A program made the translations under genes and the position numbers. From NCBI GenBank assembly GCA_910589415.1, contig OU342630.1, forward strand, positions 68,258,186 to 68,322,185: a DNA stretch of 64,000 nucleotides, given 5' to 3'. Positions 1-12,139 of the stretch are shown here, in pieces; position 1 is the first letter of the stretch, and each line of letters starts with the position of its first letter. The stretch is from Malachius bipustulatus (taxonomy: Eukaryota > Arthropoda > Insecta > Coleoptera > Melyridae). A model generated the notes under the pieces. The model was not told the DNA's origin. It worked only from the letters and a program-made list of their open reading frames with translations, and made no database searches.

Positions 1-689
1 AGTCATACTTACTGATATTACAAATTGGAATAAAGTTTCTTAGAACTTTATAGAAGAATTAATAGATAGAAGCGGGGCTTATCACTTAATAGACTGGCGA
101 TAGAAAAAAAGAGCTTAATTTTAGATATAGGTATAGTAGAAGTTTTATTTGAAGGGTAAAATGAAGGCGAGTATCTTAAAAGCTGATACCCTGGTCCTGG
201 CCCCACGTTAGCAGGCTATAAAGTTATAGTACACCACTATAAAGATCTACATTACCGATGCATAGCAGGGGATACTTATTACCACCTGGTTGTTTCTTTT
301 TGTAAGGTGTAAAAACAGTGTAAAATTTTCGCCTTCTAATAAAACTTGTACTGTACCTTTAATTGTACCTTTATTGTTTTTTTTATGACCGCAACTTATT
401 CATTATTCATTAAAGGCATTGGCAACTTAAAATCCACTTCTCTTAAATCAATTTTCCTGAGCTTCTTCATGATGAGAGTGGTAAAAACGGTACTTCGATT
501 GCTGCTTAAATATTTGAAGATTAATTGAAGATTAAACATTGTGGCAACTTCCTTTTCATTTTATTAGAAATAGCTAACACAAACAGTAAAATACACTTAC
601 TGCAAGCAAGATATGTTCTTTATTTAAAGTGGCCCTTTATGTAGGTGTAGGTACAATGATTTTTTTCATAATAGCGCATTGATATAGGC
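1..689. other. AT-rich DNA, nothing recognised
   Basis: Only short open frames; no repeat pair found within the window. Confidence 0.5.
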
Positions 690-1239
690 CAGGCGTTAGG
701 GAAATTAAACACCCTCAATTATGTTTTAAATCGGGGAAAGAACAGCTGGAATCATTCATTATATTTTACCTCTTTTTGAAGATACTAAGTCTTCCTCTTC
801 TCACACCTCCCGGAACAGCCCATTTTTTTTGCAAAAATTGCAACAAAAAATGGTTTTTCACCAATATCTATGTTCTGAGTGGTTTTACAGCAAAAAGGTT
901 CATATCAAAATTGAAAATAATAAAATTTCCTATTGAAATGGTTACGTACACTTTTTCGTAGAAATAATATTTTCAGAGTTATTACAGTCAAGACAAATCG
1001 CCTATCGTGAAAATCCACGAAACTCACTGACACTATTCTGCAATTTTGCTTTTTGCTCGCAAAATATAAATATTATGGGGAAATTGGTATTTACTCCAAT
1101 TTAACACATTCCCTGCCAAGCTAAAATCATAAAAATGTTCCTACAGGCCATGACTGGCAGGTTATCAGTCTTGAAAAATCATTTTGAAATGTGTTTACTT
1201 TTTTGGAATCTGATTATCCACTTCTAAGTTATTTTCAAA

Positions 1240-1985
1240 AATGCCTAGCGGACACCGGTGTCCTCTACGGCGTTCAGAAATATTTTACGCCTTCAGGAAT
1301 CGTATACGCCACAGCGGACACAAAATATTTCTCTACCACGCCAGAGCGGTCACGCCTCAGCGGACACGCTTGTTCTCGCGGACACTGCATATTGTAAAGG
1401 ATGTTATCAAAAGAAAAGAAAAATGAAATAACTAAAAACAAAGTCAAAAAAGTGACCACGTATTGCATGGATTGTCCAATGCAACCTAGATTTTGCATGG
1501 ATTGTTTTAAATCTTACCACAAGATTGTGTAGGCTAACATAATGTATTAAGTTTGAATTAATTGATTATTTTATATTGAATAAAGTTTTTTTTTCGTTGT
1601 CAATCATAATAATGCTATGGAAAAAGTACCTAAACTACCTATCTAAGGAACTATTCGAAAATTTGAATAAGTGGTGTAGGCAGTAAACTATATTATCATT
1701 ATTACGTGTCCGCCACGGCGGGTAGATTTCAGTGTTAGTTATCACCTGAGCTCAGCGCCAAAGCGGACATCTATAGCGGACACACGTATAAAATCTACTG
1801 GGAGGGGGAATTCAGAAACCATCGGTGGCGGGAGATGCGTCCATGCCACAGCGGACACGTTCTCATTGCTTGTAATTTTAGCATTTGCTGTTATGTTAAA
1901 ATATCAAAAAGCATCGGGCGGACACCGGTGTCCTCTCTGGCGTAGTACGGCCTTATAACAGCGGACACCGGTGTCCGCCAAGGTA
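1240..1985. repeat. Cluster of GCGGACAC motifs, some as GGACACCGGTGTCC palindromes
   Basis: GCGGACAC or a close form occurs near 1248, 1314, 1357, 1378, 1763, 1777, 1851, 1917 and 1960, and its complement near 1707 and 1974. Several copies are preceded by CGCC(A/T)CA. Three are perfect 14-bp palindromes. The cluster lies inside the left end of the 690-5165 transposon. Confidence 0.75.
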
Positions 1986-2074
1986 GCGAATGTTTTAAGT
2001 GTTTCGAAGTTGAAGACCTCGAATCGCTTTGATCTGTGACAGTTTAAATAATAAATTTAAATAAATTAAACACG

Positions 2075-2266
2075 ATAAATGCAACCATTGTTTTAGCTTT
2101 CGGGAAACTGGTTGTAAGATCTTGGCTGATGGGTGGTACGAGAATCGTTCAAAAAATGAGCGAAAACACAATAAATGCAACCATTGTTTTAGCTTTCGGG
2201 AAACTGGTTGTAAGATCCTGGCTGATGGGTGGTACGAGAATCGTTCAAAAAATGAGCGCGAACAAC
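2075..2266. repeat. Tandem duplication, 96-bp unit, two copies
   Basis: ATAAATGCAACCATTG begins at 2075 and again at 2171; the copies are nearly identical up to AAAAATGAGCG. It keeps the reading frame and so duplicates 32 codons of the decayed ORF around it. Confidence 0.9.
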
Positions 2267-2852
2267 GATTGCCAATTATTAATTCGGCAGCTGGGATAAT
2301 AAAATTGGAAGATGTGCGGTCACGCGGGTATACGAAACAAAAAATTACCCTCGACCAGATGCGTTTTTAGAAAATGTTGAGGATGACGTCCCAGAAAATC
2401 TTAAAGTCTTTCTACAATCAATTATTCTGAAAAATAAAGATAAGTGAATAACGAAGTGCATGGACATTGCACATCATACCGGCAGCCAGGCTAAAATCAT
2501 TTTTGTCCTCGTTACAAAAAGTATTGCAGCGTTTTTGCCGCGTAAATATTGATCCAAAGATCTATTGCAAGTCCTGCACCGTTGGGCTTTTGTGCTACTT
2601 ATGAGGAAGCAAAAAATTTCAAAATATCTGCGCTAATGCATCCTCAAAATGATGTCATGCCACACTCATTCTCGCAGTTTGTATTTGATAATGCAGATGT
2701 TAACAATAATACCTTTGATGGCTTAAATATATTTTTCATTCAATGCGTTATGCCTGGAACCACATCACTGTTTCTACAGACGGTCAAATTGCAAGATTAT
2801 TGAAGTTTCCACGTGCGCATACCGATGAAGAATTTGGTCGTGTTGTTCTAAA

Positions 2853-3669
2853 GGGCCCCACTCACCTTGTTCTACTCCGCCGTTTTTAACCGACGGTTAA
2901 AAACGTTGGAAGAAAAAACGTTGACTGATATGTCCACACACAACAGTTTTTTTTCGCGCCAGCTTATCACGATGGACCGTACGTGCTTGTTAGCAGTGGC
3001 AGCGGTTTTGGCAGTGGAAAAAAATCGCAAAAAAAAGAAAATCTCGAAGAAAATGGACTAAAGACTGACTGCTTAAAAGCAGTACACTGTCACATACAAA
3101 TTTCCATCATCATCCACTTCCTTGTATTTCACCAGTAATGCTTCATACGCCTTGTTTTTCTTACTTCGGTCATGGTATTCCGCCGATTTCACTTTCCACA
3201 CGCAAGGAAATGATCTATATAAATTCGATAAACTCTAATAAGAAGTCTCTGTTCCACTGCCCTAATATCCGACATTTTTATTATAACCAGTGTCACTATT
3301 TTTAATAAGAATAAACAAAAAAAAAAAAAAATGCTGAACGTCACTGCCACTGATAAATGCCCGAGCAGTCAAACTGGTAGAAGGGGATGATCTGGGACGC
3401 CGAACTGCGAGTGGCGTCACTGAAGTATAAATCGTAATCCACCGAAATAGCTACAACAAAATTAAACAATGTTGAGAGCACACACCTCGTGTTTACTCGA
3501 ACGGTTGGCACGATAACCGACAAAAATCAAGCCTGCTAGCCTGAAATTTTGGAACGACGTGCATAGATGACGTTTTTGCCCATACACCTCGTTTTTGTAA
3601 CATTTTTACCCTGACGTTTTTTACCGTCGGTTAAAAAAACGGCGGAGAAGAACGAGGCGAGTGGGGCCC
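2853..3669. mobile_element. TTAA-flanked element with about 55-bp inverted ends
   Basis: The left end (2853-2907) and the reverse complement of the right end (3615-3669) both begin GGGCCCCACTC and share CTCCGCCGTTT and ACCGACGGT. TTAA follows the right end (3670-3673) and TAAA precedes the left (2849-2852), one change from TTAA. TTAA targets are typical of piggyBac and Kolobok elements. It contains a MADF-like fragment. Confidence 0.7.
3097..3275 (-). pseudogene. MADF-domain fragment inside the TTAA element
   Basis: From the ATG at 3275 the minus strand encodes MSDIRAVEQRLLI and, after a one-base frame change, YRSFPCVWKVKSAEYHDRSK and KAYEALLVKYKEVDDDGNL. This fits the first two thirds of a MADF DNA-binding domain (Trp-Lys-Val, Tyr-x-Asp-Arg-x-Lys-Lys-x-x-Ala-Tyr). 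A GTATGT directly after could be an old splice donor. The frameshift makes it non-functional. MADF domains occur in insect transcription factors and in proteins of Harbinger-type transposons. Confidence 0.6.
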
Positions 3670-4074
3670 TTAAGCACTTTTGAAGAAAAGGTTGGAAAAT
3701 CTGTAAATGTACGAAAGGCTGCAAGAGGGCACGTGAGTGTAGAAAAGCCACATTACTATGTTCCGTGATTTGTTCCGAGTGCCAAGGACAATCTTGTGGG
3801 AACGTTGTCACCTTCGTAGATGAAGGAGTCGAAGTTAATGATTTATTAAATTTCTTCACTCACGAAAAAAAAACGACTATACTACCGGGTACGACAAAGA
3901 TAGCGACCCAAATGATAACGGTTCAGAAATGAGGGACATCTTTGAACCCTCGATATCGAAGATAAAGAACTATAAAGTTGTCAACGATGATAGTAAGGTA
4001 AGCCATTGCCATTGATGTTCGTAAATAAAGATTCGAAGTAGAAAATCAAGCATTGTATGGTGAGCGCGAAACAG

Positions 4075-4800
4075 GCTTCGTGAAGTGAGCCGGAAAAACT
4101 CGGGAAAACCAGATTGCTATAGAGCATTCGATTGACCATCGTTTGACCACGTTTGACCACCCAATAATTTCGTTTGACCACCTTTTGTTTTTGTGTAATT
4201 TTAAAAAGAAAAAAATTCGGCTAACTTAACAAAATTTTCAAATTGAGCAAATAGTGCTGTTTAAATGCTAATTCGTTTGACCATCGTTTTACCAGGTTTG
4301 ACCACCCAATAATTTCGTTTGACCACGTCCAGGAAAAAAAATATATTTTTTTTAATTTTCGATCCGGCTAACTTCACAATTCTTCAATTCTCTTTGAAAG
4401 TTAAACGGTTCGTTTTTGAGAACGTTTTTCGAAACACTGCCGTGAAGTTGGTCCTTGATTAAACCACTAAATTTTTCAGTCTAGTTTCCAGAGAGAATTG
4501 TAGAATTTTGAAGTTGGCTGGATCGAAAATCAAAAAATTTCTTTTTTCCTGGACGTGGTCAAACGAAATTATTGGGTGGTCAAACGTGGTCAAAAAATGG
4601 TCAAACGAATTAGCATTTAAACATCACCATTTACTCAATTTGGAAATTTTGTGAAGTTAACCGGAAATTTTTCTTTTTGCAATTACACAAAAACAAAAGG
4701 TGGTCAAACGAAATTATTGGGTGGTCAAACGATGGTCAATCGAATGCGCTATTATAGCAATCTGGTTTTCCCGAGTTTTTCCGGCTCACTTCACGAAGCT
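4075..4800. mobile_element. Palindromic element, about 330-bp arms
   Basis: The left arm starts GCTTCGTGAAGTGAGCCGG at 4075 and the right arm ends with its complement at 4800. Each arm has repeated GTTTGACCAC or GTTTGACCATC blocks and CCCAATAATTTCG twice. The loop (about 4400-4490) is dissimilar. It is nested in the 690-5165 transposon. Confidence 0.85.
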
Positions 4801-5165
4801 CGCGAAGCTGACAATAAAGCAGGATAGCGTCATTGCAATGGGTGAATTTGACAAGATTCGCCTGGCTGCAACTCCACTCTGAAAATATTATTGCTACATG
4901 AAAATGTACAAAGCCTTCTCAATAGAAAATTTTATTATCTTCAATTTTGATATGAACCTTTTTGTCGTAAAACCACTCAGAACATAGTTATTAGTGGAAA
5001 ACCATTTTTTCGTTGCTATTTTTCCAAAATGGCGGCTGGTAGGGAGGCTGGGGGTGGTGATAAACTTAGTATAATATATTTAAAAAAAGCATAAAATGAA
5101 CCGATTCCAGCAGTAAATTTCTTTTCCCGATTTAAAACCAAACCAAAACCCTTGTAGCCTGAATA

Positions 5166-5756
5166 TTAGCAAACTGTTTTTTACTTGTAAATGCAAATCA
5201 CAGCACCTCAGGTTACGGATTTATAAAAGTTGTGGTAAAACAAAACAATCGCAAAGGGTGAGTAAAGGGATCTTAACATGGTATATTTTGTAAAATAATC
5301 GTGACTTACAGCAATGGTCGTAGAAAAACAAATTTCTTTTTTTAACGAGAATGCTAAATCAAGATAATATTACCACCACGAAAAACTTAATATTCTTCGT
5401 TGATTTATGCACCTAATTTCTTGTTTTCCTTCTACGTTCACGAAATCGATGTTTTATCTTGATATTCCACATGTAAATGTGTCTTTTATTGTAGTTATTA
5501 GGCAGCTACTTTTTCTGCAGAATTTTCCGATTATCTCATTCCTAGACTGCCCTTGTTAAAATGGCTTTCCAGCTAAATTTCCACAAATTAACGGTAAACT
5601 AGAGTTTTGAGCTCTAATTGATTACGGAAAACATAGACGGAAGTCCTACTCTGGTATCTGCCGTTAGTTTAAACTTCAAACTATACGTAGTTTGATTGGA
5701 AACAAAAACGTTGACAATAAAATTAATATTTGAAGAACATGAAATGGTTGAATAAC
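5166..5756. other. Intergenic, nothing recognised
   Basis: AT-rich spacer between the transposon and the 3' end of the Rab6-like gene. Confidence 0.5.
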
Positions 5757-5762
5757 TTTATT
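5757..5762 (-). promoter_or_regulatory. Candidate poly(A) signal of the Rab6-like gene
   Basis: AATAAA on the minus strand, about 45 bases downstream of the TGA stop of the Rab6-like gene. Position and sequence fit a 3' end signal; no transcript is available. Confidence 0.5.
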
Positions 5763-5807
5763 AATTCAAAAAGAACGAGAAAAACTTGATTGGAACAGTA
5801 TCTCTAA

Positions 5808-6559
<752 letters not shown>

Positions 6560-6745
6560 TTATGTAGGCAATTTTCTTTTTTGTTACGTTATAGCAGATT
6601 TAGTAATTTGTAATTTTTTGAGAGAAGAGAATGTTGCAAACATAATAAAAAAAAAGATTTTGACATTGAAGGATCCTAATTTTGACAAGCTTCGGTAATT
6701 ACAATTAGAGTCCCTTACTCGTATAGCCATCTTTTATAAATTAAT

Positions 6746-7045
6746 TATGTATGGTTTGTCCAGTGAGTTTTGTCCGGTGAGATTTCACACTGATCCTGAC
6801 TATAAACGATTTGATTTTTTATGTTTTAATTCGTACAATTATTATAATAATAATTGATTTATATTATAATTATAATATTTATTATTAATATAATATAAAT
6901 ATTATAATACAATAATTGATTTGATTCGTACAATTATAATAATTAGAATTAGTACGAATTAAAACATAAAAAATCAAATCGTTTATAGTCAGGATCAGTG
7001 TGGCATCTCACCGGACAACACTCACTGGACAAGCCATACATAAAT
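6746..7045. mobile_element. Palindromic MITE, about 300 bp
   Basis: About 100-bp arms share TATGTATGG(T/C)TTGTCC, CTCACCGGAC, GATCCTGACTATAAACG and GTACGAATTAAAACAT on opposite strands. The centre is pure AT. It lies about 190 bp upstream of the Rab6-like start codon. Confidence 0.88.
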
Positions 7046-8247
7046 TACATTATACAGGAACTTAGAGGAAGTCTAATTAATTAGAACTACAACACAGGAT
7101 GTTCATAAATATCATGTACTGATATACCTACTATGTACTTATGGGTATTGAAATTTGAAGTTTTTTTTATTTTTTGCTTTATAGCTCCTGCAGTTTTTGA
7201 GATTTTCAGCTCAAATTTGGAATATAGGTTACTCTGTAGGACTTATATCATCTGTATTTTTTTAATGGTCATGGCCCATTTTTTCCCCTGAACTTTGTTG
7301 CGAAATGCCTCTGGTAGATTCTAAAATACAATGTGAGTCTTCTGCTTTATTTATAAACTTTTTTTGGTCTCTTGTAGCTCACTCGTATTTTTGTATCTGC
7401 AACCGCGTCATCGATAAAAAAACTATCTTTTGTAATTTGCTAGATAATTTACTCGAACTGTCTTATCAGATGGAAACTTCACTCTTTCCACCAGAGAGGT
7501 TGTTTGAATATGAAAGATAACTTATACAGGTGTTGTAGAAATTGTAGCGGCTCAAAAAATTTACCAAATGGGCGAATCTTGCAGGAAATTGGAACAGCAA
7601 CTCAGTCGTTTCTCTCCCACGATTGTACGGCAGATACCGCACCGATTATAGATGATGCTGCCTGATGGCGTCACGGGAACATTTGAGTTAATTAATTAAT
7701 TCTATCAAGCACAAAAATTTCACGGCTTCCGTTGTTTTATTTAACCGCGGCCAGGAAGATGAAGACGAAGATGATTAACTTCCGTTAACACCTTTGTTTA
7801 TTCGTGTGTTACGACTGGATAATTGGAAAATTTAGATACTGCGTACAGGGCGACTGCGTTATTTTGACGCAGTCAAGGGGATATCTTGAGAGACGCTAAT
7901 TCTCGAAACGGAGATAAACACTCGTTGGTCCTTCGGTCTCGGACTCGAATGTTGTTAAGATAATTTTGATAAGCGATTTAACTTCTAATTATGAAAGTAA
8001 TAGGTACAGTAAAGGTAATCGATAAAATCCGCGTCGTCCGTAGGTCATGCCACTTTTACTGACCAACCTCTCTTTCTTTGGGTATGCGCGATGTACGCAT
8101 CAGATGATGTCGTAATCGTAAGATCGCAACTGACCTAAGGTCCGTGAATTTAAACACGCTGTTGTTTTAGAAAAGGCTGTTAAACATTTTTGCTCGATAA
8201 AATACGAAAAATAAAATTTTGACGTTAAAATACGCATAGACTTTAAC
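7046..8247. other. Intergenic, no gene seen
   Basis: Open frames are short and show no family motif. The part at 7600-8130 is less AT-rich and looks single-copy. Confidence 0.5.
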
Positions 8248-8597
8248 GCCACTAATGCGTTACAAAGTAATGCAGAATGATTTGAATTTCTGCCTTTTAA
8301 TTAGCCTTTTCTTCTTTATAATCGGCAAAACAGTTTTTCTGTTAAATATGAAGCGTGTTGACTCTTAATTTATGAATTTTTACTACCTTATAGTTACTTT
8401 TGTTTGTTCTAGACACAATACTCCACTAATGATACGTTATACAAATGCAGAATGATTCGAATTTCTGCCTTTTAATTAGCCTTTTATTCTTTATAATCGG
8501 CAAAACAGTTTTTCTGTTAAAAATGAAGCGTGTGTATTCGTAATTTATTATTTTTTACTACCTTAGTTACTTTTGGTTGTTCTAGACACAATACAGA
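8248..8597. repeat. Tandem duplication, about 175-bp unit, two copies
   Basis: Both copies contain TGCAGAATGATT, CTGCCTTTTAATTAGCC, TTTATAATCGGC and TTCTAGACACAATAC in order, offset by 175 bp. The copies have diverged slightly. Confidence 0.9.
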
Positions 8598-8599
8598 GT

Positions 8600-8780
8600 G
8601 ATGAAAATTAGCAGATTTTTCGTTTAAAAATTTCATATCGCTTAAATTTAAGATAGGGACATGTAAGCCGTTTTCCGATATTTTGAGACGTTTCCAGTAT
8701 AAGCTGCTTTGAAAAATTTCGATTTTAATTTGTTTATAACTTCCGTAAAAATTAATCGATTTCAACACAAGAAGCGCCAT
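8600..8780. repeat. Diverged half-copy of the palindrome core found at 42493-43243
   Basis: Around 8650-8755 the order GATAGGGACATGTAAGCCG, TTTTGAGACG and TTGTTTATAAC parallels the centre of the palindrome at 42890-42980. The match is partial and only one arm is seen. Confidence 0.4.
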
Positions 8781-10891
8781 TGTATTTCTACTAGAATTTC
8801 CTTTAAAATGACATATCACAAGTAAGATCACAATTTGAAATTTCAGAACTGGGGTGGATGAATCTTTCAGGGTTGATGGGGGTGAGTCATGTTTGTTCCC
8901 CTCCCTTTTTACCCAAACGGTTTTTTGCGATTTTTGATATCATTTTAGTGTATTTTTTTGTTTTGAAGATATCGCCAATGACAACTTTTAAAAATGTCAC
9001 CCCGTGCAAGATATTTTGACATGTTCTATAGGGGATTTCTGGATGATGGATCCCTCTTCCTATTATTATAGAAATCAAAATACAGCTAAACCTAAGCACT
9101 TCTTGATAAATGATAAAAATTTTAACACGTATGAGAAAGCTTAGTGCGTCATAAAAATTAGAAGTATTACTTGTACAAAGATATAGGTAGGTACCATCGA
9201 TGACACTGCAAACGTTTACAAATCATTGAGAACTGAAGGTCCTGAACATCCTGAAGGAATTGAACATCCTAGAGGAAGTTATTCCCTTTGAAATGTGTTT
9301 TATAAGGAGTTATCAAAAAAAAAAGAATGGATCACTTTTGATGCGCAATCAAACTCTTGAGGATGCTCTAGAATTAACGTCCTCTAAAGGGAATAATAAG
9401 CCCTCTGAGGCTGAGCTGTTGTACCATGTGGCAAAGTCGATACATGAAATAAATCGTCTTACTTCTTTATGTATGTTCCTTATTGCATCACTTGTCTCTA
9501 ATGTAGGTAAAGTTGAAAACTCCTCCTTGAAGTATACGGCAAGTCGTCTTTTTAAATAATTATTTTCTGCTTTTTAGTTTAGCAAGTGTATTTATTAATT
9601 AGCGCTGGGGATTTTCCAAAATTTTTACAGACCAGTCAAACATCAGACAGACAAAAAGCGAGTTACCATTGCATTGTCATCCAGTTCTGAGGGATGTTTG
9701 AAGTTACAAGTCTCTAGATCGTCGGGAAGTTAGTTTAAAATCGATTGCAAAATTTGTGGACGTACAGACAGACACACAGTAGGGCTGCAAGCGAGTTAAT
9801 AAAAAGTGAAAAAATTAAAAATTAGTTCTATCGATTTAATTTGTTTTACTCATTTACTCATTAAATGAAGTTTAAAAAATAGAGTAGGTAATTTTCTTTT
9901 AATTATACAGGGTGTTTCTTGATCAGTAAATATAATTCTAGTGAATATTCCTTGATAAATTTTATGGGAGAGTTTTGATAAAAAAGAATTGTTTTTAAGC
10001 CTTAGAAGCCTTAAAGGTTATAGCCCCTTAAAATGTTTACACATCTAACATTTCTAAAACATTTTCAAATATTTTTCTGAAATGATTTGAAACAAAAGAA
10101 TGAAACTTCGACAATTAAAAACTATCATACCAAAAGCCTTCACGATATCATAATTTAATTCTCCCCGCTTTCCTGCAAATGGGCGAACTTATAGAGTTTT
10201 TTTTCGAGAACTTTTTGGTTAATATTTTTAAATTTTTTAAAATTCATAATTTGTGGGTTCGATCACTTATGATTATTTTTGACTTTTAAAAACTTATACA
10301 TATTATTGAACTTTAGAACTTTTACAATAAAATATAAAATCGAGGTTTTTGCAGAAATTATCTAATTTTTCAAATTATCTATCAATCTCAATAAAATATC
10401 ACAGTAAGAAATAGTTTGTCTTTAATAAAAGAAGAAAGAAAGAACGCACAAAAATTTAAAACAAAAAATTCATAATAACAGAAATCATAATAAATCCTAT
10501 ACAAATTTTGAAATTATGACTAAGCAGCAATTTTAGAATTGCATAATGAATCCTAAATACTAAAGAAACAAAAAAATAAAAAAAGTGACTCTTTGAACGA
10601 GATCCAACCCCCGGTCTCCTGACTGAAAAATTCCAGACAGCAGAGTCACGTTATAATGACGTAATTTTTTAGTAATTTTTTATGACGTCGGTCTAACGTC
10701 ATTTTTTCGTCATTTTAGGACAAACTGAATAATTGAATGTGGCTCTATAAGTTCTGCCTTACTACAAATTATTTTTGTATATAAAAATCTTCTTATATAG
10801 GTATACATCTATCTTAAAATCTTCTTCTCCCTCTTGCTGAAACATTCATTTGGGCGTTTCTTCAGTGCGACCTCAAATTTCGGCGATTGCC
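8781..10891. other. Intergenic, one solo element end
   Basis: A TACAGGGTGTTTCTTGATC end occurs at 9907 with no partner. The 99-codon frame at 9260 has no recognisable motif. Confidence 0.45.
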
Positions 10892-11075
10892 GGTATAAAA
10901 AAATTTCTTAAATTATGGTCTTTATTAGAAAATCAAAAAATGTAACTGCTATATCGTTAACTGTTTCCTTTTTAGAATCCCGAAGATGGCCCAAATTCGA
11001 GCGCAAATTGTTTGGTTGAAACGTTGATTTTATAATAAAGACCATACTTTAAGAAGAACATTTTTTTGCCTATAG
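10892..11075. mobile_element. Small foldback element
   Basis: TTAAATTATGGTCTTTATTA near 10909 and its near complement near 11030-11055 form inverted ends of about 37 bp around a short loop. Confidence 0.55.
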
Positions 11076-11130
11076 CTCTTAATAATTTTCATTTAACTAT
11101 AATTTTTGGCAATTACCTCTATTATAATAA

Positions 11131-12139
11131 TATACAGGGTGGTCACTTTCAACTGGCTCACCATTGGGATCTCCTAAACCATAAGAGATACAGGGTCGGT
11201 TAAATTAGAGAAAAGTTGCAAAATTTGATACTTAATAAGAATCTGAAACAAAATTTAGGACAACTTCAGCCGTTGCTGAAATATCCTGAAAAACTGAAAA
11301 ATTAAAATTTCTTATTTTAGCCACGTCTTTTTTATTATTGGAAATTAATTGATTATTTTTTGTAGGCTTACATAAGTCGTCAAAAGCTATCCGTTTGACA
11401 TTACAAAAATTTTCAAAGCCAACTAGATCCCGACTAGATCCCAGAGTTTTCATAGCCAACTTTTGTTTTTCTTATGACCGCCATATTGTTTTTCTATGTC
11501 ATTTGGTATGAAAAAATAATGGAAACCAAAAACTAATAAACTTCAAAAAATAAATTTCAAAAATTTTTATTCTTCTGTTTCCTTAAAAAAGAAGAAAACT
11601 TTTTATACCGAATATCATAGAGAAATTAAAAAACCATAAGGCCAGCAGTATGACTTCATATTGACGTATTTCAGCGAATTTTTTTTTGTTTTTCTTCGAA
11701 AAAAGAAGAATAAAAATTTTGGATTTTTTTTTCGAATTTTATTAATTTTTGGTTTCCATTAATTTTTTTATATCGAACGACATAAAAAATCAATATGGCG
11801 GCCATAAAAAAAACAAAAGTTGGCTATGAAAACTCTGGGATCCAGTCGGCTTTGAAGATTTTTGTAATGTCACACGGATAGCTTTTGACGACTTATGTAA
11901 GCTTACAAAAAATAATTCATTATTTCCCAATAACAAAAAAGATATGGCTAAAATAAGAAATCTCAAATTTTCAGTTTTTTTCAGGATATTTCAACAACGA
12001 CTGAAATTATACGAATTTTTTTTTCAGATTCTGAATGAGCATAAAATTGGGCAACTTTTATCTAATTTAAGCAACCCTGTATCTCTTATGGTTTAGGAGA
12101 TCCCAATGGTGAGCCAGTTGAAAGTGACCACCCTGTATA
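11131..12139. mobile_element. TA-flanked palindromic element, about 1 kb
   Basis: It starts TATACAGGGTGGTCAC and ends with the complement. The arms of about 450 bp share ACTGGCTCACCATTGGGAT, CATAAGAGATACAGGGT and TACATAAGTCGTCAAAAGC. The TA on each side fits Tc1/mariner-type target use. Its core recurs at 31494 and 39267. Confidence 0.88.

Larger units (their letters stand above)
2083..3960 (+). pseudogene. Decayed transposon ORF, interrupted by a TTAA element
   Basis: Open stretches in changing frames run through 2083-2440, 2549-2848 and 3674-3760. The middle part reads QFVFDNADVNNNTFDGLN and then, after a frameshift, FHSM. This resembles a motif I recall from repeat-associated proteins of unknown function in animal genomes; that link is from memory and weak. 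Downstream of the insertion at 2853-3669 the frame resumes with FEEKVGKSVNVRKAARGHV. Stops and frameshifts show it is dead. It is probably the former protein of the 690-5165 transposon. Confidence 0.5.
690..5165. mobile_element. Old DNA transposon with about 300-bp terminal inverted repeats
   Basis: Sequence at about 713-1000 is matched in reverse complement by about 4850-5160. The clearest blocks are 853-940 against 4917-5005 (sharing GGTTCATATCAAAATTGAA) and GTTTTAAATCGGG on both outer sides. The outer ends are CAGGCGTTAGGG and, on the other strand, CAGGCTACAAGGG. Between them lies a decayed ORF and two nested insertions. The superfamily is not clear. The ends are approximate because the outer edges have diverged. 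Confidence 0.7.

Noticed and set aside
10600..10660. tRNA-like stretch on the minus strand
   Set aside because: CCGGGGGTTGGATCTC resembles a T-arm but no paired acceptor or proper D-arm can be drawn.
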